Source of the DNA: HT1-32 sp040219025
GTDB lineage: Bacteria > Pseudomonadota > Alphaproteobacteria > Rhodospirillales > HT1-32
Length of the DNA: 64,000 bases
Direction: 5' to 3'
Assembly (NCBI GenBank): GCA_040219025.1
Contig: JAVJTE010000007.1
Coordinates: forward strand, 1-64,000
Below the pieces are notes generated by a model. It saw only the letters and a program-made list of their open reading frames with translations. It had not been told where the DNA came from and searched no databases. Of this stretch, positions 32,199-41,632 are shown one piece after another. Position 1 is the first letter of the stretch. Every line of letters begins with the position of its first letter. Both the position numbers and the translations under genes were made by a program.

Positions 32199-33050
32199 AT
32201 GGCGATCAAAAGCCGGACGAACGAGATGCCTGCGGACACACGTCCGAACGATCAGTTGCGTACGCCGCTCTATCATCAGGTTTATCTGATACTGCGCGAC
32301 AAGATTGTCTCCGGGGTGTTCACCGACGGGGCCCTGATTCCCAGTGAGGCAGAGCTTTCACGCATGTACGGCGTCTCGCGCATCACGGTGCGGCGGGCGG
32401 TCGAAGACCTCGCCTCCGAGGGGCTGGTTCGCCGGCGCCGGGGGGCCGGAACGAATGTGACTTACGAGCCGGGTCGCGATGTCATCAGCGTTGATGTGAA
32501 GAATATCCTCAGCGGATTGTTCGAGATCGGCAAGGAAACCACGGTCAGGTTGCTGGAATACGGTGTCGACCTGCCGCCTGCAGACGTCAAGCGGGCGCTT
32601 CGGCTGGGTGACGGCGAAAAGGTACAGCGAACGGTCCGGGTACGCTCCACACTCGGCAATCCCTTCAGCTTCATTGTCGCCTACGTGCCATACGAGATCG
32701 CCGTCAAATTCGACCGGGCAAGACTGGAGACCGACTCGCTTGTCGACCTGCTGGAATCGACCGGCCGCAAGCTGACCCATGCCAGTCAGAATATTTCCGC
32801 CGGCCTGGCCGACCCGATCATCGCCCGGACACTTGGCGTCGATGTCGGCAGCGCACTGATCACCGCCAACCGGGTGATGTATGATGAAAACAATCAGCCG
32901 GTCGAGTTTGTCAGGGCGCGTTACCGTCCTGACCGGTTCCAGTACTGGCTGGATATGGAACGCGCCCCGGCAAACGCTGATGGCAAGGCACCCTTTGTTG
33001 TGAGCAACGCAGGTCGCGCCGCGCCGACACCTGTTGCGGCGGCAGACTGA
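32199..33050 (+). CDS. GntR-family regulator, HutC/UTRA subfamily
   Basis: The 283-residue protein has a winged helix at about residues 23-95 (PLYHQVYLILRDKIVSGVF; SRMYGVSRITVRRAVEDLAS; GLVRRRRGAGT) and a UTRA ligand-binding domain from about 105 to 250 (VRVRSTLGNPFSFIVAYVPY). UTRA proteins sense small metabolites such as histidine-pathway intermediates or sugars. It is divergent from the TauD operon across an operator (32086) and is followed with a 1-bp overlap by an SDR gene. Confidence 0.92.
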   Translation: MAIKSRTNEMPADTRPNDQLRTPLYHQVYLILRDKIVSGVFTDGALIPSEAELSRMYGVSRITVRRAVEDLASEGLVRRRRGAGTNVTYEPGRDVISVDVKNILSGLFEIGKETTVRLLEYGVDLPPADVKRALRLGDGEKVQRTVRVRSTLGNPFSFIVAYVPYEIAVKFDRARLETDSLVDLLESTGRKLTHASQNISAGLADPIIARTLGVDVGSALITANRVMYDENNQPVEFVRARYRPDRFQYWLDMERAPANADGKAPFVVSNAGRAAPTPVAAAD

Positions 33051-33808
33051 TGGGCGCGCTCGCTGGCCGGACGGCCTTTGTCACCGGCGCCGCCCGGGGA
33101 ATCGGATTTGCCATCGCCCGGCGTTATGCCGCCGAAGGGGCCGCCGTCGCGATTGGCGATATCAACCCTGAAGGTGCCGGTGAGGCCGCGCGGAAAATCA
33201 ATGATGCGGGGGGCAAGGCAATCGCCGTCGAACTGGATGTCTCTGACGAAACCTCCGGTCTGATGGCTGTGGATGCTGCTGTCGCAGCTTTCGGCAGGTT
33301 GGATATTCTGGTCAACAATGCCGCATCGATAACCCCGACACAGTCGATTCTGGAACTGACGCCGGCAGACTGGCGGCGGGCCATCGATATCAATCTGACC
33401 GGTGCCTATCTGATGTGCCGGGCTGTGCTGCCCGCCATGCGGGATCGCGGCAACGGGGTGATTATCAATGTCGCCTCGCAGCTCGGCTCTGTCGGCTCGA
33501 AGGGCCGGGCACCCTACTGCGCATCGAAAGGGGCGCTGATCCAGTTCACCCGGGTTCTGGCCCTCGACCATGCTGCAGAAGGTATCCGGGTGGTCAGCCT
33601 GTCCCCCGGTGCCGTCGTTACCGAGCGACTGCTGGATTTCTATGACACACCGGAGGGGGCGCAGGCTGCGCTGGGCCCCAAACATCCGATCGGGCGGATT
33701 GGCGAACCTGACGAAATTGCCGGTGCGGCCCTGTTTCTGGCGTCCGACGATGCCGCCTTCATGGCCGGGTCGGACCTCGTTGTTGACGGTGGTTATATCG
33801 CTCAGTGA
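33050..33808 (+). CDS. Short-chain dehydrogenase/reductase
   Basis: The 252-residue classical SDR has the cofactor loop TGAARGIGFAI, the NNAA motif (LVNNAASITP), the catalytic serine in NVASQLGSVG, and YCASK for the Tyr-Lys pair. The C-terminus GSDLVVDGGYIAQ is typical. An Asp after strand 2 (AIGDINPEG) points to NAD over NADP. Its end overlaps the convergent GMC gene by 7 bp. Confidence 0.93.
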   Translation: MGALAGRTAFVTGAARGIGFAIARRYAAEGAAVAIGDINPEGAGEAARKINDAGGKAIAVELDVSDETSGLMAVDAAVAAFGRLDILVNNAASITPTQSILELTPADWRRAIDINLTGAYLMCRAVLPAMRDRGNGVIINVASQLGSVGSKGRAPYCASKGALIQFTRVLALDHAAEGIRVVSLSPGAVVTERLLDFYDTPEGAQAALGPKHPIGRIGEPDEIAGAALFLASDDAAFMAGSDLVVDGGYIAQ

Positions 33809-35406
33809 GAACCGCGCAGCCGCCTTGTCCCACTGATCCGGTCTGCGGCGCGCAACGCCAGCGCCTGCAGCGTGTTGGTCGGATTAACCGCCGCCCCGGT
33901 GACGAACGCGCTGCCGTCGATCACGAAAAGACCCGGCGTATCATGCGCCTCGCACCAGGCATCCAGTACCGAGGTCTCGCGGTCCTCACCCATCCGGGCG
34001 GTTCCCATGAGATGAAAACCGGCGTCGGCAACCAGATCCATTTCGACAAAACCGGATCCGCCCGCATGGGCCAGTGCTTCCCGCGCCCGGTCCATGCCGA
34101 AATCCAGCGCGGCACGGGCATCGTCCGACACCCGGTAGATCATCTGCGCCGATGGCAGGCCGTCACTGTCCGTCCGGTCACTGTTCAGCAGAACCCGGTT
34201 TTGCGCATCCGGCATATCATCAGCACAGACCGACAGGCTGAACGACCGGCCAAAATACTGCGCGAAGGCGCGATGATGATCCGCCCCCCAGCCGATGCGC
34301 TTGCCAAGACTGCCCAGCGCCGTCAGGGCCGGGCCATGTGTGCCGAGCATCTGGAGTTTCACCCCGCGCGGAAAACCGCGGGCCCTGTCGGTCTCATAGA
34401 AATGATGCGACACGAAGCCCCCCGCCGTAATGCCGCGATGTCCATCCATCATCTCATCAAAACAGGCAGAGACGCGGGCCAGCGGATGCAGCATCAGCCG
34501 GCGTCCGACCAGTCCCGACCGGTTGGAGAGACCATCCGGATGTCGCCCGCTTTCCGACATCAGCAGAATTCTGGCCGAGCCGATACCGTTCGCTGCCAGC
34601 AGGATAGTCCGCGATCCGGTCTCCCGCACAACGCCCGCGCGGTCACGCCAGACCACCGCCGAGGCGCGGCCCGCGGCATCTGTCTCGATCCGCAGCACGC
34701 GGGCACCGGTCCGCAGCTCCGCCCCGGCGCTGAGCGCGGCGGGCCAGTAAGTTCGGTCAACCGACCCCTTCGATCCGGTCGGGCAATACAACTCGCAGGG
34801 GCCGCAATTGTTGCAGGCATCACGCCCCATATGCGATCCGGTGTTGACCGCCAGATCCGCCGGCCACCAGGACCAGCCGAGATCATCGAAACAATCAGCC
34901 ATACGACGACCCGGCCTCCCCAGCGGAACCGCAGGCAGACGACCCTCCCCCATTTCCGGGTAGGCACCGTTCCCGACCTGACCGGCGACACCCATCATGG
35001 CTTCATTCAGATCATAGTAAGGAACCAGGTCGTCATAGGTGATCGGCCAGTCGTCACCGACGCCGTCGAGGCTGTATGTCCGGAAGTCAGAGGGATGAAA
35101 CCGCGGAATATGGCAGGACCACATCACCGTCGACCCGCCAACGCCGTTATACATCAGCGGCCGGATCGGGCTGGTGCTGTCATCAATCGGATAGTCGGAC
35201 GCGGCCTGTCTGATATTCGGGTTGGGATGCCAGTCCTGCTGTCGCCGGATCTCCCAGTCAGCTGCGGACGAGGGCGAGGATGCCGGTTCGACCCAGCCCC
35301 CCTGTTCAAGGCAGAGCACATCAATACCGGCGGATGCCAGACGCCAGGCCGCCGCTGCACCCGCCGCACCGGCCCCGATGATGATCGCCTCGCGTGTTTC
35401 CTTCAT
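33802..35406 (-). CDS. GMC-family FAD oxidoreductase with Cys cluster (second copy)
   Basis: The 534-residue protein begins with AIIIGAGAAGAAAAWRLASA and ends with LFVIDGSAFVTGAAVNPTNT. It shares with the 20642 protein the HPNPNIR, FHPSDFRTYSLDGV/WPITY and CNNCGPCELYC motifs, so the two are paralogues. The four close cysteines suggest an Fe-S cluster for electron transfer. Unlike the first copy it has no small-subunit gene next to it. It is divergent from an acyl-CoA dehydrogenase gene with a 56-bp gap. Confidence 0.9.
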   Translation of the reverse strand: MKETREAIIIGAGAAGAAAAWRLASAGIDVLCLEQGGWVEPASSPSSAADWEIRRQQDWHPNPNIRQAASDYPIDDSTSPIRPLMYNGVGGSTVMWSCHIPRFHPSDFRTYSLDGVGDDWPITYDDLVPYYDLNEAMMGVAGQVGNGAYPEMGEGRLPAVPLGRPGRRMADCFDDLGWSWWPADLAVNTGSHMGRDACNNCGPCELYCPTGSKGSVDRTYWPAALSAGAELRTGARVLRIETDAAGRASAVVWRDRAGVVRETGSRTILLAANGIGSARILLMSESGRHPDGLSNRSGLVGRRLMLHPLARVSACFDEMMDGHRGITAGGFVSHHFYETDRARGFPRGVKLQMLGTHGPALTALGSLGKRIGWGADHHRAFAQYFGRSFSLSVCADDMPDAQNRVLLNSDRTDSDGLPSAQMIYRVSDDARAALDFGMDRAREALAHAGGSGFVEMDLVADAGFHLMGTARMGEDRETSVLDAWCEAHDTPGLFVIDGSAFVTGAAVNPTNTLQALALRAADRISGTRRLRGSH

Positions 35407-35462
35407 GGTCAGGATAATCGGCGCACCGTCCGATGCTTGGCAACAACCAATGGGAGGACGGT

Positions 35463-36614
35463 ATGGATTTCGCGGTAAATGACGAACTGCGCATGCTGCT
35501 CGACAGCATCGACCGCTTCATGGCGCAGCACCTGCCCCCGGCAGAGGTCCGGCGTCGGGATGAACAGGCCGATCCGCCCTACCATCTGCTGCCCCTGATG
35601 GGAGAGATGGGCCTGCTCGGTATCACCACACCGGAAGCTGATGGCGGCCTTGGTGGTAACTGGCAGACACTGGTTCTGGTTCAGGAACGCATGGGCTATC
35701 ACGCCTTCATGGCTGTGGCCCTGCTCAACCGCGTGACCTGCTTCGGCCTGGAATCAGTCCGGGCCGGTGGCAATGCAGACCAAAAGCTGAAACTGATACC
35801 CAGACTGATCGCCGGCGACGCCGCCTTTGCGCTGGCCCTGACCGAACCGGGTGCCGGCAGTGATGCCGGGGGTATCATCACCCGTGCAACGAAGGTTGAT
35901 GGCGGCTGGCGGGTCAATGGCCGCAAAACCTGGATCAGTGGCGCGGAATCAGCGACCTTCATGGTCACCGCCTGCCGTACCGGGACAGAAAAGCGCGGCA
36001 CAAGAGGTGTCACCATGTTCCTGATACCGCCGGATGCGCCGGGCATATCCATGACCCCGCTGGCCAAGGTCGGGAACAATTGTTCGCTGTCCTGGGACAT
36101 CGGGTTCGAGGATGTCTTTGTCCCCGACAATGCGGTGCTTGGCGAAGTCGGGAAGGGCTTCGGCATTCTGCGCGACACACTGAAATATGCCCGTGCCGGG
36201 CTGGCCGCTTCTGTCACCGGGGTGGCACAGGCGGCGGTGGATTGTGCCCTGACCCATGCAAAAGAACGCCGGCAGTTCGGTCGCTCCATCGGCAGCTTCC
36301 AGACCATCTCCCACCGGCTGGCTGACATGCAGACAGCGGTCGACCTGTCCCGGCTGCTGGTCGGCAAACTGGCCTGGTCAATTGATCAGGGCGCGGACTG
36401 CACCCGGCTGGCGGCACAGGCCAAGCTGGTGGCAACCGAGGCTCTGCACCGCGTCACCGACGAGGGCATGCAGATCATGGCCAGCGCCGGATATGCGGCG
36501 GAAAGTGACATGCAGCGATACTGGCGTGATGCGCGTCTCTATACTTTCGGTGAAGGCTCCAATGAAATTCAGCGCGGCATCATTGCCCGCGACCTCGGAC
36601 TGACAGAGGACTGA
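35463..36614 (+). CDS. Acyl-CoA dehydrogenase family protein
   Basis: ATG 35463 has GGGAGGACGGT before it; the longer reading from 35433 lacks a site. The 383-residue protein has the family patterns LTEPGAGSDAGGI and GRKTWISGAESA in the middle domain, and KERRQFGRSIGSFQTISHRLADM in the C-terminal domain. Glu364 in FGEGSNEIQR is the expected catalytic base. It would insert a double bond into an acyl-CoA using FAD. It leads a tight operon with an amidohydrolase, a CoA ligase and an SDR (35463-39611). Confidence 0.93.
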   Translation: MDFAVNDELRMLLDSIDRFMAQHLPPAEVRRRDEQADPPYHLLPLMGEMGLLGITTPEADGGLGGNWQTLVLVQERMGYHAFMAVALLNRVTCFGLESVRAGGNADQKLKLIPRLIAGDAAFALALTEPGAGSDAGGIITRATKVDGGWRVNGRKTWISGAESATFMVTACRTGTEKRGTRGVTMFLIPPDAPGISMTPLAKVGNNCSLSWDIGFEDVFVPDNAVLGEVGKGFGILRDTLKYARAGLAASVTGVAQAAVDCALTHAKERRQFGRSIGSFQTISHRLADMQTAVDLSRLLVGKLAWSIDQGADCTRLAAQAKLVATEALHRVTDEGMQIMASAGYAAESDMQRYWRDARLYTFGEGSNEIQRGIIARDLGLTED

Positions 36615-36616
36615 TC

Positions 36617-37492
36617 ATGAGTGATTTTGACATTCTTGCCATCGACACGGTGGTAAACCCCCACACACCTGAAATTGTCCGGATGCGTCCGGACTGGGGC
36701 GGCAAGTTCCATCGCGAGAAGTTCGGCCGTGACGACAGCGTCATGGAAGGTACGACCTATGAGGAGATGCTGCGCCAGATGGACGCCGCGGGAACGGAAC
36801 GCGCCTTTCTGGTTGCCAACAAGACCGGCCAGATCGGCTTACCTGCCAGTTGGCATCTGCCTTACGAAATGGTCCATGAAGCGGTGCAGAAATATCCCGA
36901 CCGCTTTTATGGCCTGGCCGGCATTGACCCGACGGAAGGTATGGATGGCGTTCGTGCACTGGAACGATCCGTGAAGGAATACGGATTTATCGGCGCACAT
37001 TGCTATCCGCACTGGTTCGAGCTGGCCCCCGATCATGCACGCTATTACCCGTTCTATGCCAAATGCGTGGAGCTCGATATTCCCTATATGCTGCAGGTCG
37101 GCCAGTCGCTGGTCTACGCAAAGGAACGACCATTGCGCAGTGTCGGTCGCCCGATCACGCTGGACGGGGTGGCCTGCGACTTTCCGGAACTGAAGCTGAT
37201 CGGCATTCATATCGGCATTCCCTGGACCGACGAAATGATCGCCATGGCCTGGAAACATGACAACGTCTACATCATTGCCGACGCCCATGCGCCGAAATAC
37301 TGGCCCGAAAGCTTTGTCCGCTACATCGATTCCTATGGTCGCCACAAGGTCATGTACGGCACCGATTTTCCGGTCCTGACCTTTGACCGTTATCGCCGGG
37401 AAGTTGACGCGCTGAAGCTGCGTCCGGAATCGCGGAAGATGTTCCTGCGCGACAATGCGATCCGGATCTTCAGGCTCGACCAGAGGGGCTGA
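36617..37492 (+). CDS. Amidohydrolase-2 (ACMSD-like) family protein with altered metal site
   Basis: The 291-residue protein has the TIM-barrel amidohydrolase pattern: GLAGIDPTEGM, YGFIGAHCYPHWFE, LKLIGIHIGIPWTDE and the C-terminal YGTDFPV with the metal-binding Asp. The N-terminal HxH normally found after the first strand is missing: the segment reads IDTVVNPH, with Val12 and Asn14 in its place. It may be a decarboxylase or hydrolase with different metal ligation, or inactive. It starts 2 bp after the acyl-CoA dehydrogenase. Confidence 0.82.
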   Translation: MSDFDILAIDTVVNPHTPEIVRMRPDWGGKFHREKFGRDDSVMEGTTYEEMLRQMDAAGTERAFLVANKTGQIGLPASWHLPYEMVHEAVQKYPDRFYGLAGIDPTEGMDGVRALERSVKEYGFIGAHCYPHWFELAPDHARYYPFYAKCVELDIPYMLQVGQSLVYAKERPLRSVGRPITLDGVACDFPELKLIGIHIGIPWTDEMIAMAWKHDNVYIIADAHAPKYWPESFVRYIDSYGRHKVMYGTDFPVLTFDRYRREVDALKLRPESRKMFLRDNAIRIFRLDQRG

Positions 37493-37496
37493 GCGG

Positions 37497-38855
37497 ATGG
37501 ACGAGATGATTGCCGACCTGCCCTATCGCAGCCGCGATGAAATCAACGCCGTTCAGGAGCGGAATTTTGCCGCGACCCTTGATCTGGTGTTCGAGCGCCA
37601 TCCCTATTATCGCCAGCGATTTGCCGATATGGGGCTGCAGCGCAGCGATATCACCGGCCTGAAAGACATCAGCCGGATTCCGGTCATCGCCAAGAAAGAC
37701 TATATGGCGGAACCCGAGGCGTTCCGCATGGATTGCCGGGACCTGCCCGTTGAAATGCAGGTCACATGGGATGTCATGCATACTACCGGCACCTCGACAG
37801 GTATCCCCACGCCCTTCTATTCCACCACTTACGATTTCTACAACATCCTGACCACCAACCGCCGGGCGCTCGAAATCCGGGGCGTGACCTCGAATGATAT
37901 CGTTGCCAACCTCTGCCCGCTGACCGTCCATCCCTACGGGGCCTATCACCGGACCATCGCCGCCGCGAACGCGATGAAAATCCCGGTGGTCAGCCCGCTT
38001 CCCGGCAAGCCGTCACCTTACTTCCACTGGAGCGCCGGCATGGACGAGGTTGTGGCGACCGTCGCCCGGACCCGTGCCACAATTCTGTGGGGTGTCGCCA
38101 GCTATACCCGCCGGGTTATCCTGCAGGCTGAGGAAAGCGGTGCCGATTTCTCTGCCGTACGACTGGTCTTCGTTACCGGCGAGGCCGTGACCGAGGAAAT
38201 GCGCGATGACATGACCCGCCGTCTGGTCAATATGGGGGCGAAGAACCCGCTGGTCAGCGTGTCCTATGCCGCGACCGAGATGCAGGTTGGTACCGTCGAA
38301 TGCCGGCCCGGTGCCGGCTATCACAATCCGGCCCCGGACGAGTTCTATTTCGAGGTCGTCGATCCGGAAAGCCACAAACCGTTGCCGGATGGCCAGCGCG
38401 GCATGGCCGTGATGACCCATCTGAATCGTCGCGGTACCGTGCTGCTGCGCTATGCCCTCGGCGACCTGACCGTGCTGTCGCGGGAAGCCTGCCCGCATTG
38501 TCATGCCAAAACCGACCGCTTTGTCGAAATGCCGTCCCGTGCCGATGATCTGGTGAAGGTCAAGGGCATGCTGATCAACCCGGCCCTGCTGGGCAAGGCC
38601 CTGATCGCGGATGACCGGGTGGCGGAATACCAGATCGTCATCGACCGGGTCGACCCGACTGACCGGCTGTCGATGGACCGGCTGACCGTACGTGTCGCCG
38701 CCAACGTGGCGACCGGCGACGGATTCGCCAGCGAGATGGCGGAACTGGTCAAGGCAGCGGTTGGTGTACGTCCGGAAATCGATCTGGTTGATGCCCGCGA
38801 GATTTTCGACACCGAGAAGTCACTGAAATCGAAACGCCTGATCGATCTGCGCTGA
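37497..38855 (+). CDS. Phenylacetate-CoA ligase-like AMP-forming enzyme
   Basis: ATG 37497 is preceded by GAGGGGCTGAGCGG; a reading from 37455 lies inside the previous gene. The 452-residue protein is PaaK-like: ERHPYYRQRF at the N-terminus, the ATP-binding TTGTSTGIPTPFYSTTYD, LVFVTGEAVTEEMRDDM and a C-terminal RADDLVKVKGMLINP. It would activate a carboxylic acid, probably aromatic, as acyl-AMP and then acyl-CoA. That would supply the acyl-CoA dehydrogenase at the head of the operon. Confidence 0.9.
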   Translation: MDEMIADLPYRSRDEINAVQERNFAATLDLVFERHPYYRQRFADMGLQRSDITGLKDISRIPVIAKKDYMAEPEAFRMDCRDLPVEMQVTWDVMHTTGTSTGIPTPFYSTTYDFYNILTTNRRALEIRGVTSNDIVANLCPLTVHPYGAYHRTIAAANAMKIPVVSPLPGKPSPYFHWSAGMDEVVATVARTRATILWGVASYTRRVILQAEESGADFSAVRLVFVTGEAVTEEMRDDMTRRLVNMGAKNPLVSVSYAATEMQVGTVECRPGAGYHNPAPDEFYFEVVDPESHKPLPDGQRGMAVMTHLNRRGTVLLRYALGDLTVLSREACPHCHAKTDRFVEMPSRADDLVKVKGMLINPALLGKALIADDRVAEYQIVIDRVDPTDRLSMDRLTVRVAANVATGDGFASEMAELVKAAVGVRPEIDLVDAREIFDTEKSLKSKRLIDLR

Positions 38856-38882
38856 TCGTCCGGGACATAAGGAACAGAGCAT

Positions 38883-39611
38883 ATGAGCCAGTCCCCCCGT
38901 TCCGCCTGTATCGTCGGTGCCACCGGTGGTATCGGTGCTGCGATCACCCGCCGCGCCGCCCGCGACGGCTACAGCCCGCTGGTCTGCATGGACCTCGCCT
39001 CCCCCGCACTGGATGCGATGGCGGAGGAGACCGGCGGCATTCCCTTTGCCATCGATCTGACCAGCCCGGACAGTATTAACAAAGCCTTCGACAATGCCCG
39101 CAAGGCGGTGCCAACGCTTGATGCCCTCGTGCTCTGTGCCGGGGTGGTCGATAACGGCAAGCTGGCGGATCTGACACTGGCCCGCTGGACTGAAATCATC
39201 ACCATCAACCTGACCGGGTTTTTCCTGTGCAGTCAGGCCGCCCGTGACTGGCTGGTCGATGGCGGGCGGATCGTGACACTGGGCTCGCTCGCCGGGCAGA
39301 CCGGCGGTGTCATCACCGGCACGGCCTATGCGGCATCGAAAGGCGGGGTTGAAGCCCTGACCAAATCAATGGCGCAGGAACTCGCCCCGCGCAGGATCAC
39401 GGTGAACAGCGTCGCGCCCGGTGCGATCGAAACGCCGATGCTGGCTGCCCATCCCGCTGAAAAGAAAGCGGCGATGTCCGCCTCGACCCCGCTGAAACGC
39501 ATGGGCCAGCCGGACGAAATCGCCGCCGCCGTGGCCTACCTGCTGTCTCCCGAAGCTGCCTTCACCACCGGCGCCGTTCTCGCCGTCAATGGCGGCCTGC
39601 GCATGGGCTGA
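38883..39611 (+). CDS. Short-chain dehydrogenase/reductase
   Basis: The 242-residue SDR has VGATGGIGAAITRR (cofactor loop), LCAGVVDNG in place of NNAG, a catalytic Ser region LGSLAGQTGG and YAASKGG. The end AVLAVNGGLRMG is usual. It belongs to the 35463-39611 operon and may oxidise a 3-hydroxyacyl-CoA or a related alcohol. It converges on the OYE gene with a 2-bp gap. Confidence 0.92.
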   Translation: MSQSPRSACIVGATGGIGAAITRRAARDGYSPLVCMDLASPALDAMAEETGGIPFAIDLTSPDSINKAFDNARKAVPTLDALVLCAGVVDNGKLADLTLARWTEIITINLTGFFLCSQAARDWLVDGGRIVTLGSLAGQTGGVITGTAYAASKGGVEALTKSMAQELAPRRITVNSVAPGAIETPMLAAHPAEKKAAMSASTPLKRMGQPDEIAAAVAYLLSPEAAFTTGAVLAVNGGLRMG

Positions 39612-39613
39612 CG

Positions 39614-41605
39614 TCAGACCAGCCGGCCTGCTTCCTGTCCCTCAAACACAGCTTCCAGAGCCGTGCGCGGGGACTGGCAGTCACCGGCAGAGCGGATGTC
39701 GACGGGGGCGTTGGCTTCATTGCGCCAGGCAATCAGTTCCGATGTCAGCCGGTCGTCGGCATGGCCATGCAGCGGGGCGATGACGCTGTCCGCCGCCAGT
39801 TCGGCCCCGTCCTCACCCAGCGACAGATCCGTCAGCTTTACCTTCGCGCCATCCCATGACCGGATCGCATGCGTGCCGATGATCCTGACCCGCTTTTCCC
39901 GCAGGCGGTGGCGCAGTGCATAGGAAGAATAAACACTGACGGTCCAGGCCGGTGCGCCGGTCGGCACGATCAGCGTCACCTGCTTGCCAAGGTCGGCCAG
40001 ATATTCCGCGGTGCCGGAGACAGCCCAGGTTCCCAGCGCATCCAGCATCACGATACGGTCGCCAAGCGCACCGACATCGGCCAGCGCCTCGGCGAAGGTG
40101 AGACCCGTACCGCCCCCGGGAAAGGACTGACCAGCAGCCCGTGCACCGGTGGCCATGATGACCGTATCCGGCATGAAGGCCCGGATGGTGTCAAGATCGG
40201 CGCTGCGCCCAAGCTCGGTGGTCACGCCGTACTGTTCCAGCCGGCGTTGCTGATGCGCCAGCAGTTGCAGGAATTCCGCCCGCAACGGCATCTGCTCGAT
40301 CCAGTTCAGCTGACCGCCGAGACGGTCACCGCGTTCCCACAGGGTCACATCATGTCCCCGTGCGGCGGCTGTCCAGGCGGCCTCGGCACCGGCCGGCCCG
40401 CCGCCGACCACCAGCACACGTTTCCGGTCAGTGGCAGGTGCCAGATCCGGTTTCGGCCAGTCACCTTCCTTGCCGGTGCGCGGATTGGTCAGGCAGGTAA
40501 TTGCCAGATTATGGGCCAGCATCCCGGCACAGCCCTGATTGCAGCCGATACAGGGGATGGTTTCATCTTCCCGGCCGTCCGCCGCCTTGCTGACCAGTTC
40601 CGGGTCGGCGATATGGGCGCGGGCCATGCCAACCATATCCGTATCACCGGAAGCCAGCATCGCCTCGGCATCGGCGATGGTGCGGTACTGGCAGACCGAC
40701 ATGATGACCGGCCGGTTGTCGACCCCGTCAAGCGCCTGACGGATACGCGTCGTCAGCGGCCAGAACGTGCCTTTCGGAAAGGACATGTCGGCCATCTGTG
40801 TCGCGATGGTGTAGCTGCCGTGATAGGCGCTGTGCGAGACATTGACGAAATCCACCTTTGCGGCGGCGACCAGTTTCGGCACGATATCGCACATATCCCC
40901 GATGGTCAGCCCGCCTTCCAGAAACTCGTCGGCGCTGATCCGGATACCCATGCAGGCGTCGGGACCGATTGCGTTGCGGACGGCTTGCAGCGTTTCCATC
41001 GGAAAGCGCAGCCGGTTCTCCCGCGAGCCGCCATAATCATCGGTTCGCCGATTGACGGCTGGAGACAGGAACTGTTGCAGCAGGTGACCATGCGCCATCT
41101 GCAACTCGATCCCGTCGAGGCCGGCTTCCAGCAGATTGCAGGCGACTTCCGCATGGGCGGCAGTCACTTCCCTGATTTCGTCGACGGTCATCGGATGCGG
41201 GGCCGGGGCCATGGCGGTCCAGGGCGTATCGGATGCGCTCCAGCTTGGCGTGCGGGTAAAGTTACCATCGATATGGCGGCCAAGATGGATGATTTGGCCA
41301 AACAGCCGCCCGCCCTCCGCCTGTACAGCCTCCGCGATCTCCCGGAATTTCGGAATGCAGGCGCGGTCATATCCGTTGACCCCCTGCTTGCGCCCGAGAC
41401 TGGACCGGTGCACCCGGATCGCCTCGAAGATGATCAGCCCGGCACCACCCGCCGCCCGTGCCCGGTGATAGTCCAGATGCCGCCGGCTCGGCAGGTTGTC
41501 CTCGCCGAAGTTTGTCGTATGTGCCGGCACCATGATCCGGTTTCGCACCTCGACATTACCGATGCGGAGCGGCTGGAAAGTATGGGGATAGCGGGTTCCG
41601 GACAT
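39614..41605 (-). CDS. Old-Yellow-Enzyme-type FMN/Fe-S/FAD oxidoreductase, 2,4-dienoyl-CoA reductase-like
   Basis: The 663-residue protein has an FMN barrel (FQPLRIGNVEVRNRIMVPAH; GIELQMAHGHLLQQFLSPAV), the full 4Fe-4S motif CIGCNQGCAGML followed by Cys in AITCLTNP, and a Rossmann part from VLVVGGGPAGAEAAW. All four cluster cysteines are present, unlike in the 22676 paralogue. The family reduces dienoyl-CoA or oxidises amines. It is transcribed leftward from the operator-like element at 41633. Confidence 0.88.
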   Translation of the reverse strand: MSGTRYPHTFQPLRIGNVEVRNRIMVPAHTTNFGEDNLPSRRHLDYHRARAAGGAGLIIFEAIRVHRSSLGRKQGVNGYDRACIPKFREIAEAVQAEGGRLFGQIIHLGRHIDGNFTRTPSWSASDTPWTAMAPAPHPMTVDEIREVTAAHAEVACNLLEAGLDGIELQMAHGHLLQQFLSPAVNRRTDDYGGSRENRLRFPMETLQAVRNAIGPDACMGIRISADEFLEGGLTIGDMCDIVPKLVAAAKVDFVNVSHSAYHGSYTIATQMADMSFPKGTFWPLTTRIRQALDGVDNRPVIMSVCQYRTIADAEAMLASGDTDMVGMARAHIADPELVSKAADGREDETIPCIGCNQGCAGMLAHNLAITCLTNPRTGKEGDWPKPDLAPATDRKRVLVVGGGPAGAEAAWTAAARGHDVTLWERGDRLGGQLNWIEQMPLRAEFLQLLAHQQRRLEQYGVTTELGRSADLDTIRAFMPDTVIMATGARAAGQSFPGGGTGLTFAEALADVGALGDRIVMLDALGTWAVSGTAEYLADLGKQVTLIVPTGAPAWTVSVYSSYALRHRLREKRVRIIGTHAIRSWDGAKVKLTDLSLGEDGAELAADSVIAPLHGHADDRLTSELIAWRNEANAPVDIRSAGDCQSPRTALEAVFEGQEAGRLV

Positions 41606-41632
41606 CGCGATATTCCATGTAATGAAACAGAT

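Noticed and set aside
33805..35478. 557-residue frame opposite the GMC gene
   Set aside because: It is antisense to a gene with clear FAD and GMC motifs; its translation is rich in Arg, Gly, Pro and His, as typical of GC-rich shadow frames, and shows no family motif.
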